Source: JAQCEJ01 sp046160425
GTDB lineage: Bacteria > Planctomycetota > Planctomycetia > Planctomycetales > Planctomycetaceae
Direction of reading: 5' to 3'
NCBI GenBank assembly: GCA_046160425.1
Contig: JBJXGP010000001.1
Coordinates: 1 to 7,926 of the forward strand
Length of the DNA: 7,926 nucleotides
Shown: positions 1-6,264 of the stretch, in pieces
Numbering within the stretch: position 1 is the first letter of the stretch
How the letters are laid out: each line of letters starts with the position of its first letter
Program-made: the position numbers and the translations under genes
Notes under the pieces: model-generated
Databases searched by the model: none
What the model was told of the DNA's origin: nothing
Seen by the model: the letters and a program-made list of their open reading frames with translations, nothing else

Positions 1-176
1 GCATCGTCCGCTTCACAGTAATTGGCTCCGATACTCGTCGAAGATCGAATGATTTGAATGATCAACGGTTGGGTAATCAAATTCTTGGGAACTTTTTTTG
101 CGAACTCAATAACAGCTTCGCCGAAAAGCGCTGTTCGCTCCTCAAGATCATATGGTTTTTCATCACCTTTTGTCAC
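1..176 (-). CDS. Four-helix-bundle S23 / 23S rRNA-intervening-sequence family protein (N-terminal part, cut by window edge)
   Basis: The minus strand encodes 58 residues before the left edge. The stretch runs from EKPYDLEERTALFGEAVIEF through IRSSTSIGANYCEAD, which I recognise as the N-terminal half of the S23 / 23S rRNA-intervening-sequence four-helix-bundle family. That family is named for proteins encoded in 23S rRNA inserts of some bacteria, but it is also scattered as solitary genes in planctomycetes, cyanobacteria and Bacteroidetes. Its biochemical role is not established. The start is GTG at 176: an in-frame TAA lies only two codons upstream (183-185), and no ATG occurs in this frame. 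A weak AAGAAAGG lies about 14 nt upstream of the GTG, further than ideal. The codons (AAA, ATT, CTT) are clearly more AT-rich than in the neighbouring genes, which could mean horizontal spread. It lies downstream of and co-directional with the DUF1592 gene, 130 nt away. Confidence 0.85.
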   Translation of the reverse strand, partial: MTKGDEKPYDLEERTALFGEAVIEFAKKVPKNLITQPLIIQIIRSSTSIGANYCEADD

Positions 177-260
177 GATTTGTTATCGAGCCTTTCTTGA
201 AAACCGTGGATGACTTCACCATGACCCAGTCGCTTTCTCAATGAGTTCCATTCTACCAAA

Positions 261-316
261 TTGGTCATTGGGGATTGGGTATTCGTTAGGCATTAGTCAT
301 TAGAGCTTAGTCATTC
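261..316. repeat. Degenerate short-unit tract (GGTCATT / ATTAGTCATT-like)
   Basis: About five related, imperfect units follow each other on the plus strand: TTGGTCATTGG, GGATTGGGTATTCG, TTAGGCATTAG, TCATTAGAGC and TTAGTCATTCG. On the minus strand they read as AATGACTAA-type words. I recall similar tracts near S23 four-helix-bundle genes in several phyla, and one such gene lies just to the left. The tract overlaps the stop codon (307-309) and last codons of the DUF1592 gene. The other part of the gap, 177-260, is AT-rich with no ORF, clear terminator or strong repeat that I can see. Confidence 0.6.
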
Positions 317-3300
317 GACAGTTCACGCCCCCGAATCTCCTGAAATTGACGACTCTGTACAATCAAGTCAATGGCAATAGAAATTCGATAGTCGTCTTTC
401 GTCAGACTCTCCTGAATTTCATCCAGCAACGGTTGGTCGGAAAGCTGGACTTCTCTTCCCAACGCGTAGCCGAGCAACTTGCGACAGAACTGCCCGAGCA
501 CGGCTTCGCGGCGTTTTTCCAACAGATACTTGCGCAGGCCCGATAAGCCTTCGACTTCGCTGCCGTCGGGGAGTTTAGCCTTTGTGTCGATCAGCAGCCC
601 CGCCTGGTTTTTGTCGCGACGGCGGCCGATGGCATCGAAGCCTTCCAGAGCGAAACCGAAGGCGTCGATCCGCTGGTGACACTTCGCGCACGCGGGGTCG
701 CTGCTGTGGCGTTCGATCAGTTGCCGTTCGGTTAAGCCTGCGGGGAGATCATCGGCGAGTTGCGGGACATTCTTCGGCGGGCGGGGGAGCTTTTCCCCCA
801 GCAGGACTTCGCTGATCCAGTTCCCGCGCAAGATCGGACTCGTTCGCGAAGCCCCCGATTGTTTCGCCAGTGTCGTTGAGAAACCGAGAATGCCTCCTCG
901 ACCGTGCTGCTGTATGCCATCGACTCGTCGCCACGCGGTCCCTTCGATACCGTCGATTCCATAAAACCTGGCCAGCCGATCGTTCACGAATGTATGATCG
1001 GCATCGAGCAGATCGAGCAGCGAACCATCGCGTTGAAACAGATCCGTAAAGAACAGAATCGATTCTTCGTACATGTCGCCGCGCAGTTCGGCGAATTCGG
1101 GGAAGTGGACTTCGCTTTTCACTTCGACCGCATCGAACTCGTGAATGTGCAGCCACTGGCAGGCGAATTCGCTCGCCAATCGGCGGATGCGCGAATCGCC
1201 GAGCATCCGCCGCGTCTGCTGCGCGAGGACTGCCGGTTCGTGTAGCGTGCCGTTGGCCGCCGCCGCACGCAACTCCGCATCGGGCTGCGACGACCAGGTG
1301 AAATAACTCAAGCGGCTGGCGAGTTCCCAGGCCGAGACCGGAGCAGCCGTCGTCCCTGCGGGGACCGCTTCGAGTCGATACAAGAACGGCAAAGCGACGA
1401 ACACGCGAGCCAACGTCAGCCGGAACGCATCCTCGTGGGGCAATTCCTCTTCACGCAGTTGGCGATACAACGTGCGCAGTTCCTCGGCTTCTTCATTGGC
1501 GAGCGGACGGCGATACGCCTGCGCTGCGAACTCGATCAGCGCTTCGAGATGAATCGACTCCGTATCGACTAATTTCTGCCGGAACTCATCCGCCCGCCGA
1601 TGAAACGGTTCGACCATCGCATCGAATGCGTCGGGTTGCGGATGGCCTTTCGTCGTCTCGACGAGCGAATCGAGAACTCCGGACAACTTGAGCGGATCCT
1701 GACTGATGAATCGCAACTCGTCCCACAGTTTGTCGAGTTGCCTTTTCTGCTCGTCATCGAGCAACAAGCGAACGAGGTGATCGTCTTCGCGGTAAAATTG
1801 AATGAGCGTGAGCACTTCGTCGGCGGGGACCACCTGCGGGTAACAGAACGAGGCAGGGAACAGCTGGCGATGCGCCTCCAGGGCCGCTGTGAATCGCTCC
1901 CTCAACGGACTCTCTTCGGCAAGCAGGATCGGCTTGTGAAAAGTGAAGGTACGATGATCCGGGTACAGTGCCGTCACTTGTGAAAACGTCGCCGTCACCG
2001 TACTGGGGAAGAGTCCCGCAGTCGCCTCCGCTTCCGCCGCACCGGCGACGAGATCGACCTGCACGCTCCCTGCTTGCCCGGTTTCCGGTTCCAGCTCGAC
2101 GTCGATCAGCAATTCGCGACCGGCGGCGATCGCCGCGGGAAGACGGATCGTCCACACCAAGGGAGCACGCACGCAGAGCGAGGCCGGGTCGATCGCTCGA
2201 CCGTCGGGATGCTTGCCGAACAACGCGCGATCGACTCCACCGAGTTGTTCGATGTCTCGCAACAAGATATCCGGCTTTTCGGCGGCAACGAGTCGCGGTT
2301 GTCGCCAGAGTACGAAATCATGCTCGTGGCCGTCACCGGCGTCGGTGGCGATCAGCGAAATCACGACGTCCTTTGCGGGTTCGCCCTCGGCAGGCGCCGG
2401 AATCGCGTATCGCAATGGCTGTGTTGTGAGCAGCGGGTCGACCGGCTCCAGCCACGATGTGCCGCTCCCCTTGCGGCCCAATAAACCGACGAGGTTGAAC
2501 GTCCACAATCCCCGTTGCCATTGCTCGACGTTCGCGACGAGTTGAGCGGCATCCTCGGGTTTCGCTTCACGCCAACGAGTACGCAGATCATCCAGCAGCA
2601 ATGTTGGTTCGGTCTCGTTCAGACTCGACCAGAGGACTCCCAGATACTTCGCGTTCAATCCCCGCTCGGCTGCGACGTCGGCGATGGATTTCTCGCCAGT
2701 GGTCAACGCCGATCGTTCGGCGAGCGTTGCGGCAAAATATTTTTCGAGCGGTATCCGGCCAAGCTGGCCCAGCTTGCAGTCGGTATGCAGATTGAGAATG
2801 CCGACGGATGTCCCCAGTCCCAATTCGGTGGTCTCGATGTGCCGGCGATAGATTCCCTTGATCTTGGCCAGCGTCTCGTCGGTCCAGTCGCTGCGGGTAT
2901 TGAATTTCGAAAAACGAAAACCGTCGGGCAGCAGGACGGCATGACCGGCGATCTCCTTCCCGGCATCGAGATACTTCATCAACAGGGCAGGGGACATCAC
3001 CAGCGAATTCCCCGAGTTCGTGAACCCTTCGCCCGATGCGCTGTCGGCGGGGAATTCTCGCGCCGGACTCAATTCCACTCCCGTCAAATCGCGGATCGTG
3101 TACGTGTACTCGGCATTGTTGAGCCGGCGCAACACCACCGGCCCCGGATCTCCCGCGCTCGCCAGCGCCTCGGCGTGCAGATACCGTTCGATCCAGTCGC
3201 GGAGCGTTTGGCGCTCTTCCTTCGTCGGCTGCGGCGCATCAGCGGGGGGCATCTCACCGATGTCGAGTTGCTCGGCGACCTTGAGCCAGACCTTCGTCGC

Positions 3301-3534
3301 CGTTCGCACGTCTTTCAATGTGGAGAACCGTTCGAGGTCGAGTTCTCCTTGCAGCTTTTCAGTCGAATGACAGTCGAGACAGAACTGTTTCACGAGCGGC
3401 TGAATCTGCTGAGAATATTCGTCGGACAACGTCGCAAAATCGACGGTTGGCGGCTCATCTGCACGACAGGTACACGACCATGCCGTGAGAACGAGTGGCG
3501 TTGATGCGATGAAAAATAGAAACCGGTGGAGCAT
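307..3534 (-). CDS. Secreted DUF1592 family cytochrome-like protein (PSCyt1-DUF1587-DUF1595-DUF1592-DUF1588-DUF1585)
   Basis: This 1075-residue protein begins with a signal peptide (MLHRFLFFIASTPLVLTAWS), probably cut after A25, so it should act outside the cytoplasmic membrane. Residues 52-56 (CLDCH) are a c-type haem motif in a PSCyt1 domain, with M95-P-P a candidate axial ligand. LRRLNNAEYTYTIRDLTGV (135-153) marks DUF1587. A beta-rich insert with DAGDGHEHDFVLW (398-410) follows. DUF1595 is at about 665-722 (FAAQAYRRPL), DUF1592 at about 733-838, DUF1588 from about 839 with a second haem motif CAKCH (949-953), and DUF1585 at about 1000-1065. The family is abundant in planctomycetes; a role in redox or surface polymer breakdown is proposed, not proven. 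I start it at 3534, not the upstream in-frame ATG at 3609, because of the signal peptide and a strong ribosome site. The usual DUF1552 partner is not adjacent in this window. Confidence 0.92.
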   Translation of the reverse strand: MLHRFLFFIASTPLVLTAWSCTCRADEPPTVDFATLSDEYSQQIQPLVKQFCLDCHSTEKLQGELDLERFSTLKDVRTATKVWLKVAEQLDIGEMPPADAPQPTKEERQTLRDWIERYLHAEALASAGDPGPVVLRRLNNAEYTYTIRDLTGVELSPAREFPADSASGEGFTNSGNSLVMSPALLMKYLDAGKEIAGHAVLLPDGFRFSKFNTRSDWTDETLAKIKGIYRRHIETTELGLGTSVGILNLHTDCKLGQLGRIPLEKYFAATLAERSALTTGEKSIADVAAERGLNAKYLGVLWSSLNETEPTLLLDDLRTRWREAKPEDAAQLVANVEQWQRGLWTFNLVGLLGRKGSGTSWLEPVDPLLTTQPLRYAIPAPAEGEPAKDVVISLIATDAGDGHEHDFVLWRQPRLVAAEKPDILLRDIEQLGGVDRALFGKHPDGRAIDPASLCVRAPLVWTIRLPAAIAAGRELLIDVELEPETGQAGSVQVDLVAGAAEAEATAGLFPSTVTATFSQVTALYPDHRTFTFHKPILLAEESPLRERFTAALEAHRQLFPASFCYPQVVPADEVLTLIQFYREDDHLVRLLLDDEQKRQLDKLWDELRFISQDPLKLSGVLDSLVETTKGHPQPDAFDAMVEPFHRRADEFRQKLVDTESIHLEALIEFAAQAYRRPLANEEAEELRTLYRQLREEELPHEDAFRLTLARVFVALPFLYRLEAVPAGTTAAPVSAWELASRLSYFTWSSQPDAELRAAAANGTLHEPAVLAQQTRRMLGDSRIRRLASEFACQWLHIHEFDAVEVKSEVHFPEFAELRGDMYEESILFFTDLFQRDGSLLDLLDADHTFVNDRLARFYGIDGIEGTAWRRVDGIQQHGRGGILGFSTTLAKQSGASRTSPILRGNWISEVLLGEKLPRPPKNVPQLADDLPAGLTERQLIERHSSDPACAKCHQRIDAFGFALEGFDAIGRRRDKNQAGLLIDTKAKLPDGSEVEGLSGLRKYLLEKRREAVLGQFCRKLLGYALGREVQLSDQPLLDEIQESLTKDDYRISIAIDLIVQSRQFQEIRGRELSND

Positions 3535-3541
3535 TGGAACA

Positions 3542-3550
3542 TCCTTCCCT
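3542..3550 (-). promoter_or_regulatory. Shine-Dalgarno site of the DUF1592 gene
   Basis: The minus strand reads AGGGAAGGA, 7 nt before ATG 3534. This decides the start in favour of 3534 over the in-frame ATG at 3609, which would put 25 charged residues in front of the signal peptide. Confidence 0.75.
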
Positions 3551-3607
3551 TTCCGGCGGAGATCGACGCGAAGGCAGGCCATGAATCTGAATGCATTCCC
3601 TCCCAAC

Positions 3608-3634
3608 ATTCTAATCGAATGATCGATGTTTCAA
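3608..3634 (-). promoter_or_regulatory. Candidate promoter of the DUF1592 gene
   Basis: The minus strand has TTGAAA (3634-3629) and TAGAAT (3613-3608), each one mismatch from the sigma-70 consensus. The 15-bp spacer is shorter than ideal. Transcription would start near 3601, giving a leader of about 67 nt. Weak evidence, as planctomycete promoters are poorly defined. Confidence 0.3.
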
Positions 3635-3715
3635 ACACTGCATGGACGAAGTATCTGAATCGTAGCGGAGAGATCATAGACCGCGCCCGCGGCGACGGTT
3701 ACAATCCGTATAGGA

Positions 3716-3721
3716 TATAAT
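3716..3721 (+). promoter_or_regulatory. Candidate -10 box for the sigma/kinase genes
   Basis: A perfect TATAAT lies 38 nt before ATG 3760, which fits a transcription start near 3728 and a leader of about 30 nt. No convincing -35 box is seen 16-18 bp upstream; the best match, TTACAA (3699-3704), is too close. It may be an autoregulated ECF promoter instead of a housekeeping one. Confidence 0.4.
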
Positions 3722-3759
3722 GCTCCGCTCGCTATTGACTTCATGAAGACTTTTCCAGC

Positions 3760-4389
3760 ATGTGGCCCGATTCCACGACGACATCCGCACTTCTCAAAAA
3801 CGCGGGCGACGGACACGCCGATGCGATGAATCGTCTGCTGGAAACGCATCGCGATTCATTGCGGAAGTTGATTCAATACCGTCTCGACCGCGCCTTGTCG
3901 CGGCGAGTCGATGCCAGCGACGTCGTGCAGGATGTTCTGCTCGAGGCGAGCCGTCGTCTCCCCGAATATTTGCGCGATCCGAAGATCCCCTTCCAACTCT
4001 GGCTGCGGCAACTCGCCAAGGACAGTCTGATCGACATGTACCGCAGGCATAAGGGGGCGCAGCGCCGCAGCGTCGATCGCGAACAGCCTTTGTACTCGCC
4101 TCAGTATGCCGATCGATCTTCGTTCGATCTGGCGGTTCAGTTGAAAGATCTCGAACTGACCCCCGCCGCCGCCACGATCCGCAAAGAACTGGAACACCGT
4201 TTTCTTGCCGCACTCGATACGCTCGGCGACGAAGACCGCGAAATCGTGCTCATGCGGCACGTCGATCAACTGGATAACCACGAGGTCGCTCAAGTCCTGG
4301 GACTCTCACCTCCCGCCGCCGGCATGAGATACCTGCGAGCGCTCCGAAAACTCCGCGGCGTACTCGGCGAGTCCCCTTCGATGAGTTGA
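3760..4389 (+). CDS. ECF sigma-70 family RNA polymerase sigma factor (planctomycete kinase-associated type)
   Basis: The 209-residue protein has only the two core ECF regions. Region 2 covers about residues 20-100: DASDVVQDVLLEASRRL (51-67) is the 2.2 core-polymerase contact, and FQLWLRQLAKDSLIDMYRRH (78-97) is the 2.3/2.4 part that melts and reads the -10 element. Region 4 covers about 145-200: LGDEDREIVLMRH, then the helix-turn-helix NHEVAQVLGLSPPAAGMRYL (173-192) that reads the -35 element. The linker (about 100-140) is rather long, as in planctomycete members. It lacks the C-terminal extensions of some other groups. The start ATG 3760 fits the domain start, but only a poor GAAGA (3745-3749, 10 nt away) could bind the ribosome. 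A membrane Ser/Thr kinase gene follows 82 nt downstream on the same strand, an association known in Planctomycetes; no anti-sigma gene is seen. Its regulon is unknown. Confidence 0.93.
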   Translation: MWPDSTTTSALLKNAGDGHADAMNRLLETHRDSLRKLIQYRLDRALSRRVDASDVVQDVLLEASRRLPEYLRDPKIPFQLWLRQLAKDSLIDMYRRHKGAQRRSVDREQPLYSPQYADRSSFDLAVQLKDLELTPAAATIRKELEHRFLAALDTLGDEDREIVLMRHVDQLDNHEVAQVLGLSPPAAGMRYLRALRKLRGVLGESPSMS

Positions 4390-4404
4390 TCATAAATTGC
4401 CTTT

Positions 4405-4453
4405 TGTAGCCGAGGTCTGCGACCTCGGACCGGCCTCATAGAGGCCAGCTACA
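4405..4453. repeat. 49-bp three-stem inverted-repeat element between sigma factor and kinase
   Basis: The element is bounded by TGTAGC (4405-4410) and GCTACA (4448-4453), which pair as an outer 6-bp stem. Inside are two perfect hairpins: CCGAGGTC/GACCTCGG (4410-4417 and 4421-4428, loop TGC; C4410 is shared with the outer stem) and GGCCTC/GAGGCC (4432-4437 and 4441-4446, loop ATA). The whole forms a Y-shaped or cruciform fold. I recall similar GTAGCCGAGGTC...CTACA elements dispersed in planctomycete genomes. It fills most of the 82-nt gap between two likely co-transcribed genes. No T-run follows, so it is not a classical terminator; it could stabilise or attenuate the transcript. Confidence 0.8.
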
Positions 4454-4471
4454 ATTCGACTGGAACGTCTC

Positions 4472-6220
4472 TTGAATACTACCATCCATCACGAACCGAA
4501 CCCCGCCGAGCTTCCTTCCGAGCGCGAAGCAAAACTCTTGGAGTTGATCGAATCGTTGATGAAACAGCGGCGAGCGGGGGAACATCCCGATCTCGAAGCG
4601 GTGATCCGCATCCATCCCGAACTGGCGGTCGACCTGCGGGAACTGTGGGGGACCGCCATGCTGATGGAAGACTTCGGCACGTTCTCGGGCGATCTGCTCC
4701 TCGCCCCATCGGCCGCGCAGCTCGATCTAAATCTTCGGAGAAGTCCGCACTCCGACGCCTCGCGCACACCCCGGCAAATCGGCGACTACGAAATTCTGGA
4801 AGAACTCGGCCGCGGCGGGATGGGGGTCGTCTACAAAGCGCGGCAACTCAGCTTAGGCCGCATCGTCGCTCTCAAGATGATCCTGCAGGGGGAACTGGCA
4901 TCGGCAGTCGATCTCGCACGATTTCGCGGCGAAGCGGAAGCAGCGGCGAGATTGCAGCATCCGCACATCGTCCCGGTCTACGAAGTCGGCGAGCAGGAGG
5001 GCCGGCCGTTCTTCAGCATGAAGCATATCGAAGGGACGACGCTGGCCCAGCGATTGCTGAACGGTCCACTTTCGCCGCGCGAAGCCGCGTCGATTCTCTT
5101 GCCGATCGCCCGCGCCATTGCGGAAGCCCATCAGCGCGGCGTGCTGCATCGCGACTTGAAGCCGTCGAACATTCTCATCGATTCCGAAGGGCATCCTTAT
5201 GTGTCCGACTTCGGTCTCGCCAAACGCTGGTCGTATGCAGCGAACGCCGACGATCATCCGCAGGCGGCGAGCCTGACGCAAAGCGGCGCGATTCTTGGCA
5301 CACCCGGTTACATGGCCCCCGAGCAAGCAGCAGGGAAGCGGGGACAAGTCAGCCCGCAGACCGACGTCTACAGTCTCGGTGCGCTCTTGTACGCCATGCT
5401 CACGGGACGTGCCCCGTTTCAGGCGGCGTCACCCGTCGATGCGGTCCTCATGATCTTGGAACAGGATCCGCTGCTGCCACGATTGCTCAATCCGCAGGCC
5501 GATCGCGATCTCGAAATGATTGCCCTCAAATGCCTGCAAAAGCCCGCCGACTTGCGATATACGTCAGCGGGGGCCGTCGCCGATGATCTGGCAGCGTATC
5601 TGGCGAACGAACCGATCGCGGCGCGGTCGTCGCAATTCACGCAGATCATCAGCCGGGCCTTTCGCGAAACGCATCACGCGGGTGTGCTCGAAAACTGGGG
5701 TATGCTCTGGATGCTGCACAGCGCGGTCCTCGTGATCCTCTGCCTCTTGACGAACTGGATGCAGTTCCAGAATGTGAACTCGCGCCTGCCGTACCTCGCC
5801 TTATGGACCGTCGGCCTCGGAACCTGGGCGGCGATCTTCTGGAATCTTCGCCGACGAAACGGCCCGATCACGTTCGTCGAGCGGCAGATCGCCCACATCT
5901 GGGCCGGGAGCATGATCTGCAGCACGGGCCTCTTCGCCGTCGAGTCGATTCTCAATCTGCCGGTGTTGTCGCTCTCGCCGATTCTGGGTTTGATTTCGGG
6001 GATGGTGTTTCTCGTGAAAGCGGGAATCCTGACCGGCGGATTCTACGTGCAGGCACTCGCTCTATTCGCCACCGCGGCGGTGATGGCGGTCCTCCAGCAA
6101 CCGGGGCTGCCGCACGTCGGCATTTCGCTATTCGGCATCGTCTCCGCGATCTGCTTTTTCGTCCCCGGCCTCAAATACTACAAGCAACGCATCCGGACCG
6201 ATCGCCGCGAGCGTGGATGA
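4472..6220 (+). CDS. Polytopic membrane Ser/Thr protein kinase (Hanks type)
   Basis: The 582-residue protein has three parts. Residues 17-70 are a helical N-terminal domain (AGEHPDLEAVIRIHPELA) common in planctomycete kinases. Residues 106-378 are a complete kinase domain: glycine loop GRGGMGVVY (113-121), K135, helix-C E154, HRDLKPSN (226-233) with catalytic D228, DFG (246-248) and GTPGYMAPE (276-284). All key residues are present, so it should be active. The activation segment is long, with an insert at about 252-270. Residues 411-570 hold about six hydrophobic segments (about 411-430, 439-457, 474-494, 498-520, 524-541, 550-570) and no PASTA, WD40 or TPR sensor. The start is TTG 4472: an in-frame TAG lies at 4439-4441, no ATG or GTG lies between, and GGAA (4462-4465) is 6 nt upstream; ATG 4559 would cut into the helical domain. 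It probably phosphorylates the adjacent sigma factor or related proteins (inference). Confidence 0.93.
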   Translation: MNTTIHHEPNPAELPSEREAKLLELIESLMKQRRAGEHPDLEAVIRIHPELAVDLRELWGTAMLMEDFGTFSGDLLLAPSAAQLDLNLRRSPHSDASRTPRQIGDYEILEELGRGGMGVVYKARQLSLGRIVALKMILQGELASAVDLARFRGEAEAAARLQHPHIVPVYEVGEQEGRPFFSMKHIEGTTLAQRLLNGPLSPREAASILLPIARAIAEAHQRGVLHRDLKPSNILIDSEGHPYVSDFGLAKRWSYAANADDHPQAASLTQSGAILGTPGYMAPEQAAGKRGQVSPQTDVYSLGALLYAMLTGRAPFQAASPVDAVLMILEQDPLLPRLLNPQADRDLEMIALKCLQKPADLRYTSAGAVADDLAAYLANEPIAARSSQFTQIISRAFRETHHAGVLENWGMLWMLHSAVLVILCLLTNWMQFQNVNSRLPYLALWTVGLGTWAAIFWNLRRRNGPITFVERQIAHIWAGSMICSTGLFAVESILNLPVLSLSPILGLISGMVFLVKAGILTGGFYVQALALFATAAVMAVLQQPGLPHVGISLFGIVSAICFFVPGLKYYKQRIRTDRRERG

Positions 6221-6249
6221 GTTCTCCTCTTGGTGGCACAGCGTCGCCC

Positions 6250-6264
6250 TGGGTGACTCACCCA
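6250..6264. terminator. Candidate hairpin between convergent kinase and DUF1501 genes
   Basis: TGGGTG-ACT-CACCCA forms a perfect 6-bp stem with a 3-nt loop in the junction of two convergent genes. It overlaps the DUF1501 stop codon (6258-6260) and begins 30 nt after the kinase stop. No T-run follows on either strand, so any terminator function is uncertain. Confidence 0.3.

Noticed and set aside
2515..3504. Plus-strand ORF of 329 codons opposite the DUF1592 gene
   Set aside because: It is antisense to the signal peptide, PSCyt1 and DUF1587 coding region; its composition is that of a shadow frame and it has no recognisable domain.
3535..3609. Upstream in-frame start (ATG 3609) for the DUF1592 gene
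   Set aside because: It would add 25 charged residues before a typical signal peptide, while ATG 3534 has a strong AGGGAAGGA site at 7 nt.
3735..3740. TTGACT as a -35 box for the sigma gene
   Set aside because: A -10 box at normal spacing would fall on the start codon of the sigma gene; no such box is seen.
4405..4453. Small structured RNA gene or rho-independent terminator
   Set aside because: No T-run follows on either strand and no promoter precedes it; the flanking TGTAGC/GCTACA ends fit a dispersed repeat better.
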